A stretch of DNA of 64,000 bases from Pseudomonas entomophila (lineage in GTDB: Bacteria > Pseudomonadota > Gammaproteobacteria > Pseudomonadales > Pseudomonadaceae): contig NZ_JAAMQJ010000010.1 of assembly GCF_013523125.1 (NCBI RefSeq), forward strand, positions 1-64,000, read 5' to 3'. Shown here one piece after another: positions 28,046 to 35,817 of this stretch. How positions within the stretch are numbered: position 1 is the first letter of the stretch; every line of letters begins with the position of its first letter. The notes below the pieces were generated by a model. The model saw only the letters and a program-made list of their open reading frames with translations, was not told the DNA's origin and did not search any database. The position numbers and the translations under genes are program-made.

Positions 28046-28696
28046 TCAAGACGCCTGCCCCCACCCTGCGTGCAGGTTGTGCAGCAGCCCGAGCAAGGCG
28101 ATCAGCAGCAAGGCGCTGCCCGATATCAGGCTCACGCAGCGGACATGCCGTACCGACGCCAAGCGGCGAGCAAGCGCGATGTACAGGCCCAGCACCGATA
28201 GGTCGATCAGCACCCACAACCCCGTCAGCACGGCCAGGCTGGTTCCGAAGGCATCGGTCACCTGGAGAAACTGGGCGAAGAAGGCCACGAAGAACAGGAT
28301 GTCCTTGGGGTTGCAGAGGCCGACCAGAAAGCCTTGCTGCAGCCCACTGGATCGAGCCGGCGCCTGCCTGTCCAGCGACGCCGCTGGGGCATCGGGCGCA
28401 GGCGCAGGGGCCAGGCCGCCGCGTACGGTCTCGATACCCAGGTAGCCCACGTACAGGCAGCCTGCCAGGCTCAACCCCATGAGCCAGGCCGGATCGAGCG
28501 CTGCTCCCGCGACGATGGCCCAGGCGGCCACGGCGATCAGGATCAACGAGGCCGCATTGCTGCCCAGGGCAGTCATCCATGCCTGTCTCGCGCCATGACG
28601 GGTGGCCGCTGCGAGTACCAGCGCGACGACTGGCCCAGGCGTGGCGATCAGTAGCAGGACAGTCGAGGCATAGGTGACGAGCAGGGCAGTGTTCAA
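28046..28696 (-). CDS. LysE-family amino-acid exporter
   Basis: A 217-residue membrane protein with about six hydrophobic segments and the LysE/RhtB signature near the start (TVLLLIATPGPVVALVLAAA) and GLCNPKDILFFVAFFAQFL in the middle. Members export amino acids or analogues. I use TTG 28696 (LNTALLVTYAS), because the family starts here and GGAG lies upstream; in-frame ATGs 27 or more codons earlier would add a non-homologous leader. It is divergent from a LysR regulator, the usual arrangement for control of such exporters. Confidence 0.82.
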   Translation of the reverse strand: MNTALLVTYASTVLLLIATPGPVVALVLAAATRHGARQAWMTALGSNAASLILIAVAAWAIVAGAALDPAWLMGLSLAGCLYVGYLGIETVRGGLAPAPAPDAPAASLDRQAPARSSGLQQGFLVGLCNPKDILFFVAFFAQFLQVTDAFGTSLAVLTGLWVLIDLSVLGLYIALARRLASVRHVRCVSLISGSALLLIALLGLLHNLHAGWGQAS

Positions 28697-28858
28697 GGAA
28701 GGACGCTCCAGAAGGGTCAGGGGCGCGTCACGAGGACGCGTCGAGGGCAAGTCACGGAGAGAGGCGACATGGTCCAGCATTCTCGAGCGCTGCAAGCCGG
28801 TTGTAAAAGACCTGGAACTGGGCCTGACGATAAGTGCAGCTAATGATAGAGTCGCGCC

Positions 28859-29794
28859 ATGTCAGAACGTATTCCTGCCCTGCAAGCCCTGCGCGCCTTC
28901 GAAGTGGCGGCTCGCCATGGCTCGTTCACCCGTGCCGCCGAACAGCTGTGCATCAGCCAGGGTGCGGTCAGCCAGCACGTCAAGACCGTGGAAGCCCTGT
29001 TCGACTGTGCCTTGTTCGAGCGGCGCGGGCCGAAACTGGCGCTCACTGAGCATGGCCGCTCGTTGGCCATGCAACTGGGTGCCGGCTTCGCCCTGATCGA
29101 GGAAGCCTGCGCGGTGCTCAAGCGCGAGCGACATGGTATCCGGCTCAAGGCGCCGTCCACCTTGAGCGTGCGTTGGCTGTTACAGGCCTTGAATGCCTTT
29201 CAGGCACAAGCCGACGGAGACGATGTGCACTTGTCGAGCGTGTGGATGGACATCGACCAGGTGGACTTCCAGAGCGAGCCGTACGACGGTGCCATTCTGC
29301 TGGGCAGTGCCCAGGGCCGCGAGGGCGCCGACAGCACCTTGCTGTTCGACGAGTGGCTGGTCCCGGTGTGCAGCCCGCAGTATCCGATCGATGCCCACCT
29401 GGGGCTGGCGACTCTGAACCGGTGTCAACTGCTGCACCCCTCGCTGGACCGACGTGACTGGCGACGCTGGCTGGCCGCCGTAGGCGGCACGGGTGTGCAG
29501 ATCACGCGGGGTCAGGTCTTCGACACGCTCGACCAGGGCATCAGCGCTGCCGTGCAGGGGTTGGGCGTCTCGGTGGTGGACCTGACGCTGGCCAGTGACG
29601 AGCTGGCCTGTGGCCGTCTGGTCATGCCGTTTCGGCAGGCCGTGGCCACCGGCGATGGTTACCGCTTTCACTGGCCGCGCAACAGCCCCAAGCGCGCGGC
29701 GCTCCAGCGGTTGTGCGATTTCCTGCAGCAATGTCCGCCGGCACGGTTCACCGACGGGGTCGTCTGGTGCGACGGCCAGGGCGCGCAGCGTTAA
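28859..29794 (+). CDS. LysR-family transcriptional regulator (GcvA-like)
   Basis: A 311-residue regulator with an N-terminal winged helix (ALRAFEVAARHGSFTRAAEQ, then LCISQGAVSQHVKTVEALF) and a periplasmic-binding-type effector domain (about 90-300) like that of GcvA. It is divergent from the LysE exporter, with about 160 bases between starts, so it probably controls that exporter in response to an amino acid. Its last four bases overlap tail-to-tail with the carboxypeptidase gene. Confidence 0.88.
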   Translation: MSERIPALQALRAFEVAARHGSFTRAAEQLCISQGAVSQHVKTVEALFDCALFERRGPKLALTEHGRSLAMQLGAGFALIEEACAVLKRERHGIRLKAPSTLSVRWLLQALNAFQAQADGDDVHLSSVWMDIDQVDFQSEPYDGAILLGSAQGREGADSTLLFDEWLVPVCSPQYPIDAHLGLATLNRCQLLHPSLDRRDWRRWLAAVGGTGVQITRGQVFDTLDQGISAAVQGLGVSVVDLTLASDELACGRLVMPFRQAVATGDGYRFHWPRNSPKRAALQRLCDFLQQCPPARFTDGVVWCDGQGAQR

Positions 29795-30939
29795 CGCAGC
29801 TCGCCAACCAGCTGCCCGAGGGTCTCGAGCACGGCGCCGGCTAGGGTCTTCGAGCGCTCGCCCGACCAGCCGGTCAGTGCGTTGGGGGCATCGTCATGGT
29901 CCTTGAACGGCATTTCCAAGGTCAGCGACAGGCAGTCATAGGTCTGCCCCACGGCATTGCAGGCCAAGGTCATGTTGGCCTGCCCGGGCTCATCGCGCAG
30001 GTAGCCGTGCGTGGTCTGAAAGTCCTTGGTGACCGCGCAGAGCGTCTCGCGAAAGCGTGTCTCCAGATGGGCGATACGCGGCGTATAGCCCGGATTGCCC
30101 TCGCAGGCGGCCACGAAGACGTGTGGAATCTCTTCGTCACCGTGCACGTCGATGAACGCATCCACGCCGTGCTGCTGCATCTGCGCCTTGGCGAAGAACA
30201 CTTCGGGGCTGTCTTCGAGGCTGGCCTGCTGCCAGGCGCGATTGAGGTCCACCCCCTTGAGGTTGGTGCGCAGGTGGCCGTGCCAGGCGCCATCGGGGTT
30301 CATGTTGGGAATCAAGTACAGGTCGGCCGCGTCGAGCAGGCGTTGGATGTCAGGGGTCGGGGTGACCAGGGCCTCGATCAGGCCTTCCATGAACCATTCG
30401 GCCATGTGCTCACCGGGATGCTGCTGGGCGATCAGCCAGAGCTTGCGCTTGTGCGCGGCGCCGTTACCCACGCGCAGCAGAGGAATGTCCCGGCCTTCGA
30501 CGCTGCGCCCGCTCGCCAGCAGCGTGATGTCAGGACGGGCCAAGGCCTGGTCGATCAGTTGATGGTGACGCGCGCGCGGGTATGGCTCGAAGTAGGCGAA
30601 CCAGGCGGTGCTGTCTTGCGCGCCGAGCGTGAAGGACAACGCCTGCCCATCGAAATCGCTGGGGACACGGAACCATGTCTGCTGATCGTGCGAAGCGACG
30701 GCGCGGTAGCCCTGCCAGGCGGTCGGGTACGACGAGTGCCCGGCGTTTTCCAGCACGAAGCGGTAGACCTGACCAGGCACCAGCCCTTCGACCTTGAAAT
30801 GAAACCACTGAAAGTGCGCGCTGACCGTATCGGGACGGATCTTCAGGCGAATGTCAGCGGGATCGTGGGCGTCGATCACCTCGATGTTGCCAGCGTCGAA
30901 GTCGCAGTCGATGTGCAGCGGAAGCAGCGTCACGGTCAT
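29791..30939 (-). CDS. M14-family zinc carboxypeptidase (cytosolic type)
   Basis: A 382-residue protein with an N-terminal beta-sandwich (about residues 1-125) and an M14 carboxypeptidase domain. The zinc motif HxxE is QQHPGEHMAEW (about residue 175), and the third zinc ligand lies in FIDVHGDEEIPHVF; NPDGAWHGHLRTN supplies substrate-binding Asn/Arg. The architecture is that of cytosolic carboxypeptidases (CCP/AGBL-like), which in animals trim glutamate side chains from tubulin; the bacterial substrate is unknown. There is no signal peptide. Confidence 0.85.
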   Translation of the reverse strand: MTVTLLPLHIDCDFDAGNIEVIDAHDPADIRLKIRPDTVSAHFQWFHFKVEGLVPGQVYRFVLENAGHSSYPTAWQGYRAVASHDQQTWFRVPSDFDGQALSFTLGAQDSTAWFAYFEPYPRARHHQLIDQALARPDITLLASGRSVEGRDIPLLRVGNGAAHKRKLWLIAQQHPGEHMAEWFMEGLIEALVTPTPDIQRLLDAADLYLIPNMNPDGAWHGHLRTNLKGVDLNRAWQQASLEDSPEVFFAKAQMQQHGVDAFIDVHGDEEIPHVFVAACEGNPGYTPRIAHLETRFRETLCAVTKDFQTTHGYLRDEPGQANMTLACNAVGQTYDCLSLTLEMPFKDHDDAPNALTGWSGERSKTLAGAVLETLGQLVGELR

Positions 30940-30990
30940 GGCCAGGCTCCTGTGGCGTTTCTTGTGCCGCTACTGTACTACCGCTGCCGC

Positions 30991-31506
30991 TCAGGCCCAA
31001 TAACCGAGCGCCAGCGTTGCGGCCAGGCTCAGGGCAAGGGCCAGCAGGCCGCCGCTGAGCGAGAAGGCCGCGCGACCGTGCCGGTACCAGCCCTCCGGGC
31101 CGAGCGGCCGAGTGCAGGCGATCAGGCTGCGCCAGTGCAATTCAGTGGCGCGAAAGGCGCGCAGGTGGTCGGGATGGGCGTCCAGCCAGCGGCGAAAGTC
31201 GATGCGCTCGCAAGCGGTCACCTGCGGGCTTTGCAGCCGCACGTACCACTGGCCAGCGCAGCGTGTGGCGGGATCGCGTACCGGGTTCGTGCCGCGCAGG
31301 GCCTGATGCATCAGGTGCTCGACGTCCTGCACCGACAGGCCGAGCCGCTCGCCGATCTGGCGAAAATCCAGGCCATCCAGGCCGTTGAGCAACCAGACCT
31401 GCTGCACCCGCCGTGGCAATTGCCTGAAGGTGTGAACGCATGCCGCTTCCTCGAGCGAGGCGCAGGCGTCAAGTTCATGGCGAAGGGGCAGTAGAAGACG
31501 GGTCAT
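30991..31506 (-). CDS. Sigma-region-4 / FecR N-terminal fusion membrane protein
   Basis: A 171-residue protein that joins parts of two genes usually found side by side. Residues about 20-70 resemble sigma-70 region 4 of ECF factors (LDFRQIGERLGLSVQDVEHL). Residues about 85-130 resemble the FecR N-terminal DUF4880 (DFRRWLDAHPDHLRAFRATE). One C-terminal membrane helix follows (GLLALALSLAATLALGYW). Sigma region 2 is absent, so it cannot be a normal sigma factor. It lies 174 bases downstream of the PrrF terminator on the same strand. It may sequester a sigma or anti-sigma partner, or be a frozen fusion. Confidence 0.7.
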   Translation of the reverse strand: MTRLLLPLRHELDACASLEEAACVHTFRQLPRRVQQVWLLNGLDGLDFRQIGERLGLSVQDVEHLMHQALRGTNPVRDPATRCAGQWYVRLQSPQVTACERIDFRRWLDAHPDHLRAFRATELHWRSLIACTRPLGPEGWYRHGRAAFSLSGGLLALALSLAATLALGYWA

Positions 31507-31679
31507 GGACAGCTCCTTGCTGAAAAGGACATGCGACAACGTCCAGATCCGGGCACCGAAAAGACGATCGATTCTCAAGTGCTGAGGTAGGAAACGTTGC
31601 AACATCCGTTCACGAAATGATCGAGGCTTGCTATCATCGCCCGCAACACGGTCACCTGCCTTCATTAGCCTGAAGAGCC

Positions 31680-31797
31680 AAAAAAAAGACCCAGCGAAAA
31701 GCCGGGTCAAGAACCGTGATTAGCCTGATGAGGAGATAATCTGAGCGTCCGACCTGAGGGCGTTCAGGTTACCCAGCAGATCTCGCGATCTGCTAGG
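31680..31797 (-). ncRNA. prrF: PrrF-type iron-responsive small RNA
   Basis: The minus strand contains AGATTATCTCCTCATCAGG (31724-31742), the conserved antisense core of Pseudomonas PrrF, followed by CTAATCACGGTTCTTGACC. It ends in a GACCCGGC-TTTTC-GCTGGGTC hairpin and a run of T. The 5' part forms a perfect 8-bp hairpin (AGCAGATC ... GATCTGCT, 31775-31794). PrrF pairs with and destabilises mRNAs for iron-rich proteins such as sodB and acn when iron is scarce. The 5' end is placed by analogy and could be off by a few bases. Confidence 0.92.
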
Positions 31798-31820
31798 TGC
31801 AATAATAATCGTTATCATTT
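31798..31820 (-). promoter_or_regulatory. Fur box at the prrF promoter
   Basis: The minus strand reads AATGATAACGATTATTATTG, close to the GATAATGATAATCATTATC Fur consensus, directly upstream of the inferred prrF start. Fur with iron would shut the sRNA off. Confidence 0.85.
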
Positions 31821-31894
31821 GCCCGTCAAATGTTTTTTTGCCGCCCGGTTAAAATCATGTCTGACGCTGGACGCCGAGCACCGTGTTCGCTCGT

Positions 31895-32209
31895 CTACTC
31901 CCGCACCTGCGCATGGGCCTGGACATGATCCAGCAAGGCACGCGCCATGTTCATCATGTGCATCAACGCGAACAGCAATTCTCGGGAAGAACCCTGCTGA
32001 GCGCTGGCGGATTCTCCGGCTGTGGTCGCAGCGCAACGCAGCAAGTTCATGGCCTGTTCCTGTGCCTGTTCACACGTGATGTCGGGATGTAGCGTCCAGA
32101 GGGGGGCGTCGAGGTCGATCTTGGCAGTGGGTGGGTTAAGATAGAAATCCAGCGCCCGGCGGGCGGCCTCACTGTCCAAATCCTTTTCCAGATATGTTGA
32201 TGGTTTCAT
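31895..32209 (-). CDS. DUF6124-family protein
   Basis: A 104-residue protein that follows the layout of the Pseudomonas-specific DUF6124 group: an N-terminal AARRALDFYLNPP, a central LHPDITCEQAQEQAMNLLRC and a helical end (LLFALMHMMNMARALLDHV). The ATG at 32209 (MKPSTYLEKD) is the family start. The function of the group is unknown. It is divergent from the S24-type regulator and may share its operators. Confidence 0.75.
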   Translation of the reverse strand: MKPSTYLEKDLDSEAARRALDFYLNPPTAKIDLDAPLWTLHPDITCEQAQEQAMNLLRCAATTAGESASAQQGSSRELLFALMHMMNMARALLDHVQAHAQVRE

Positions 32210-32252
32210 CCTGTTACCTTTGATTGCCTGGCAGGAAAATACGAGCCCCACA

Positions 32253-32306
32253 TACTAATACCCTTCGTATTCGTAGTGACGGTAAAAATAATACATTATG
32301 TGTATT
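32253..32306. promoter_or_regulatory. Two inverted repeats between divergent genes
   Basis: TACTAATAC-CCTTC-GTATTCGTA (32253-32275) and AATAC-ATTATGT-GTATT (32290-32306) share AATAC/GTATT half-sites in the 130-base gap between the DUF6124 gene and the S24-type regulator. Spacers are 5 and 7 bases. They are good candidates for operators of that regulator; this is inference. Confidence 0.45.
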
Positions 32307-32339
32307 GAGCGTCGATGGGCAGTCCGTATCGTGCCTGCC

Positions 32340-32999
32340 ATGGAAAAATGGATCGCCTTGGTCAAGGCCAAGATGCGTGAGCTCGACATCACGCAAGAAA
32401 AACTCGCCGAGCGTGTGGGTGTCACCCAGGGCGCGGTAGGGCACTGGCTGCGCCGCGAGCGGCAGCCCAAGCTGGACATGATGAATGCGGTGCTCGATGC
32501 GTTGGGCATGCCGCATTTGCAGGTTCGCCTGCACATCGTCCCTCAGGGTGAGCAGGTCGCCGAGCAGGTGACGTCCTATGCAGCCTCCACCGACGAGACC
32601 TTGGGCGCGCTGGCCGATTCGATGGGCTTTCATTATCCGGTGTTCGCCTGGCTCGAACTGCAGGGCGAGCGGCCGGCCGACAGTCTCGTTCACCAGCTGT
32701 CCGACTACAACGCCCGCGGCAAGGCGTTCTGGCTGCGGGTCGAGAGCGATGCGATGAACGCCCCGAGTGGACTCAGCGTACCGGAAGGCATGCTGATTCT
32801 GGTCGATCCAGGCGTGCCGGCTGCCCCAGGTCGCCTGATCGTTGCCCGCCAACCTGGCATCGGTGCGGTGTTCCGGCAATGGGTCGAGGAAGGCGAAGCC
32901 CGTTACCTGCGCCCGCTCAACCCCATGTACCCCACGGTAGCCTGCGACCCGGCACTGGAGATTCTCGGCGTGGTCATGCGCGCCCACGCCCGCTTCTGA
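32340..32999 (+). CDS. S24/CI-like repressor with lost autocleavage residues
   Basis: A 219-residue protein with an N-terminal XRE helix-turn-helix (LDITQEKLAERVGVTQGAVG) and a C-terminal S24/LexA-fold domain similar to the pyocin repressor PrtR (GLSVPEGMLILVDPG, RLIVARQPG). In active relatives the catalytic Ser lies in GDSM and the Lys in TFKK. Here these are SDAM (Ala138) and VFRQ (Arg179), so self-cleavage should not occur. It may be a repressor insensitive to RecA. ATG 32340 (MEKWIALVKAK) is chosen; the in-frame upstream codons look non-coding. Confidence 0.82.
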   Translation: MEKWIALVKAKMRELDITQEKLAERVGVTQGAVGHWLRRERQPKLDMMNAVLDALGMPHLQVRLHIVPQGEQVAEQVTSYAASTDETLGALADSMGFHYPVFAWLELQGERPADSLVHQLSDYNARGKAFWLRVESDAMNAPSGLSVPEGMLILVDPGVPAAPGRLIVARQPGIGAVFRQWVEEGEARYLRPLNPMYPTVACDPALEILGVVMRAHARF

Positions 33000-33016
33000 A
33001 AACGTCGCGGCCCGCC

Positions 33017-35008
33017 TCAGCCCGGTGACGACGCGCCTGGAGCGTCTGCCGGCGTGTGCGGCTCCAGCGCCACCAGCACCGCGCCTTCGCTGACCATGTC
33101 GCCTTCGCGGCACGCCAGGACGGTCACCGTACCGGCGAAGGGCGCACGCATGCTGTGCTCCATTTTCATCGCCTCCACGACTACCAGGGACGCGCCGGCC
33201 TCGACGGCCTCGCCGACCTGCGTCATCACCCGCACGATGCTGCCATTCATGGGCGCGACCAGGCTGCCCTGATGCACCTGTCGAGGCGCCTGCGCAGTGT
33301 CGGCCCGATGACGCCGGACCGTGCGGTATTCCCCTTGCCAGTGCACGTAAAGTGTCTCCCCCTGGCGGAAGACCGCATGCCGCGTGCCGACGCCCTCGTG
33401 TTCGACCCTCAGGCTGCCCTCGGCGTAAGACATGCCAGGCGAACGGCGGGGGTCAAGGGTGACGGTCTGGGTCTGCTCCTCGCAGGTGAGCGTCAGGCAG
33501 GCGACGCTCGGTAGGCCCAGTCGCACCCCATCCAGGCGCGCCCAGGGGCTCCAAGGGTCGCGTTCGTCGATGCGCGCAGGACAGGTTTCCAGCCAGGCCC
33601 GTGCGGCGACGGCCCAGAACCTCGCACACAGCGGGGGCGCCTCACGCAGCAGTGTTGCGTGAAAGCGCGGGATGAAGCCCGTGTCCAGTTCGCCTGCCGC
33701 GAACGCCGGATGTGCCAGGATGCGCTGGAGGAAACGCGCATTGGTCCGCACGCCGGCGATCACCAGCTCGTCGAGCATCGCCAGCAGGCGCAGCCGGGCC
33801 TGTTCGCGGTCCTCGCCCCAGGCGATGAGCTTGCCGAGCATGGGGTCGTAGTAGGGCGACACCGTGTCGCCTTCCTCGACGCCACTGTCGATCCGACGCC
33901 CGATACCAGGCGCTGGCTCGCGGTAGAGCACCAGGGTGCCCGTGGCGGGCAGGAAGTCATGGGCGGGGTCTTCGGCATACAGCCGGACTTCGATGGCATG
34001 TCCGTTCAGGGGGACGTGGGACTGCTCGAGCGGCAGCGTTTCGCCGCGCGCCACGCGGATCTGCCACGCCACCAGGTCCAGGCCAGTGATCGCCTCGGTC
34101 ACGGGATGCTCCACTTGCAGGCGGGTGTTCATCTCCATGAAGTAGAACGCACCTCGGTCGTCGAGCAGGAACTCGACCGTGCCCGCGCCGACATAGCCGA
34201 TCGCTTGCGCTGCGCGTACTGCAGCCTCGCCCATGGCCCGGCGCAGGCGGGCGTCCAGGCCTGGGGCCGGTGCTTCCTCGACGACTTTCTGATGGCGCCG
34301 TTGAATCGAGCAGTCGCGCTCGTTCAGGTACAGGCAGTGCCCGTGCTGATCGGCGAACACCTGGATCTCCACATGGCGCGGGTCGAGCACGTAGCGTTCG
34401 AGCAGCACGCGCGCATCGCCGAACGACGCCTGTGCCTCGCGCTGTGCCGATGCCAGCGCCTCGGCCAGGTCCGCTTCGCGCTCGACCACTTTCATGCCCT
34501 TGCCACCTCCACCGGCGCTGGCCTTGAGCAGCACCGGGTAGCCGATCTCGTGCGCGGCCTGGCGGAACCGCTCCAGGCCCTGATCGTCACCGTGATACCC
34601 CGGCACCAGCGGCACGCCCGCCGTGTGCATCAAGGCCTTGGCCGCCGACTTGCTGCCCATCGCCTCGATGGCGCTCGACGGCGGGCCGATCCAGATCAGC
34701 CCGGCCTGCTCGACCGCCCGGGCGAAGGCAGCGTTCTCCGACAGGAACCCGTAGCCGGGGTGGATCGCCTCGGCGCCACTGGTACGCGCGGCCTGTAGCA
34801 GACGATCGATGTCCAGGTAGTTCTCGGTGGCCTTGGTGCCTCCCAGGTCGACGCACTGGTCGGCCTCACGGGCATGACGCGCCGTGCGATCAATGGCGCT
34901 GTGCACGGCGATGGTGGTCAGGCCCATGACCTTGGCGGTACGCAGGATACGGCAGGCGATCTCGCCACGGTTGGCGATCAGCAGGCGAGTCAGGGCAGGG
35001 CGGGTCAT
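33017..35008 (-). CDS. liuD: Methylcrotonyl-CoA carboxylase biotin-carrying subunit
   Basis: A 663-residue alpha subunit. It has a biotin carboxylase (LLIANRGEIACRILRTAK, an ATP-grasp glycine loop ASAGGGGKGMKVVE, and EMNTRLQVEHPVTE) and a C-terminal biotinyl domain with the modified Lys in VVEAMKMEHS (about residue 615). With LiuB it carboxylates 3-methylcrotonyl-CoA in leucine breakdown. The start ATG 35008 overlaps the liuC stop by four bases; an upstream extension of the open frame is only a shadow of liuC. It is the last gene of the operon, ending tail-to-tail with the S24-type regulator. Confidence 0.93.
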   Translation of the reverse strand: MTRPALTRLLIANRGEIACRILRTAKVMGLTTIAVHSAIDRTARHAREADQCVDLGGTKATENYLDIDRLLQAARTSGAEAIHPGYGFLSENAAFARAVEQAGLIWIGPPSSAIEAMGSKSAAKALMHTAGVPLVPGYHGDDQGLERFRQAAHEIGYPVLLKASAGGGGKGMKVVEREADLAEALASAQREAQASFGDARVLLERYVLDPRHVEIQVFADQHGHCLYLNERDCSIQRRHQKVVEEAPAPGLDARLRRAMGEAAVRAAQAIGYVGAGTVEFLLDDRGAFYFMEMNTRLQVEHPVTEAITGLDLVAWQIRVARGETLPLEQSHVPLNGHAIEVRLYAEDPAHDFLPATGTLVLYREPAPGIGRRIDSGVEEGDTVSPYYDPMLGKLIAWGEDREQARLRLLAMLDELVIAGVRTNARFLQRILAHPAFAAGELDTGFIPRFHATLLREAPPLCARFWAVAARAWLETCPARIDERDPWSPWARLDGVRLGLPSVACLTLTCEEQTQTVTLDPRRSPGMSYAEGSLRVEHEGVGTRHAVFRQGETLYVHWQGEYRTVRRHRADTAQAPRQVHQGSLVAPMNGSIVRVMTQVGEAVEAGASLVVVEAMKMEHSMRAPFAGTVTVLACREGDMVSEGAVLVALEPHTPADAPGASSPG

Positions 35009-35814
35009 GGGCGCGCCTCCAGAGTGGTCTGCCAGTCGGGACGACGTTTTTCCAGGAAGGCGCGCAGCCCTTCCTGACCCTGCGGGCTGACTCGCACGCG
35101 GGCGATGGCGTTCTCGCAGTGCCGGCGCAAGGCCGGTGTCAGGTCGGCTGACTCCACCTCGCGCAGCAGGTCCTTGCAGACGCGCATGGCCTGGGGGCTG
35201 TTGAGCAGCAGGGTGTCGATCCACGTGTCCAGACGCTGCTCCAGCGCCGCTCGCGGGCAGGTGTCGGCGAACAGACCCAGCGCCCGCGCCTCGTGTGCGT
35301 CGAAGCGCTCGGCGGTCAAGGCATAGCGACGGGTTGCCCGCTCGCCGATGGCCTTGACCACGAACGGGCTGATGACCGCCGGGACCAGGCCGATGCGCAC
35401 CTCCGACAGGCACAACTGCGCATCCTCGGTGCCCAGGGCCATGTCGCAGGCGCTGATCAACCCCAGCGCACCCCCGAATGCCGCGCCATGCACCACGGCC
35501 AGGGTCGGCAGCTTGAGGCGGGCCAGGCCGTACATCAGTTCGGCCAGCTCGCGGGCATCGTCCAGGTTGGTGTTGAAGTCCAGGTCCGCCGACGCCTGCA
35601 TCCAGGCCAGGTCGGCGCCGGCGCTGAAATGCTTGCCGCGCCCGCGCAGGATCAGAAAGCGCAGGGCCGGGTCCTCGCCGACCTGGGCGATGGCCATGAT
35701 CAGCTCGCGAATCATCTGGGCGTTGAAGGCGTTGTGCTTGTCTTCGCGGCTCAGCCACACGGTGGCGAAGCCACGCGGGTCTCTGACCAGTTCCACGGTA
35801 TCGAAGTCGTTCAT
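35005..35814 (-). CDS. liuC: Methylglutaconyl-CoA hydratase (crotonase family)
   Basis: A 269-residue crotonase-fold enzyme with the oxyanion-hole segments KHFSAGADLAWMQ (about residue 66) and HGAAFGGALGLISACDMA (about 108), and LSEVRIGLVPAVISPFV. Its position between the two methylcrotonyl-CoA carboxylase genes identifies it as the hydratase that makes HMG-CoA from 3-methylglutaconyl-CoA. It overlaps liuD by four bases and follows liuB by three. Confidence 0.92.
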   Translation of the reverse strand: MNDFDTVELVRDPRGFATVWLSREDKHNAFNAQMIRELIMAIAQVGEDPALRFLILRGRGKHFSAGADLAWMQASADLDFNTNLDDARELAELMYGLARLKLPTLAVVHGAAFGGALGLISACDMALGTEDAQLCLSEVRIGLVPAVISPFVVKAIGERATRRYALTAERFDAHEARALGLFADTCPRAALEQRLDTWIDTLLLNSPQAMRVCKDLLREVESADLTPALRRHCENAIARVRVSPQGQEGLRAFLEKRRPDWQTTLEARP

Positions 35815-35817
35815 GGG

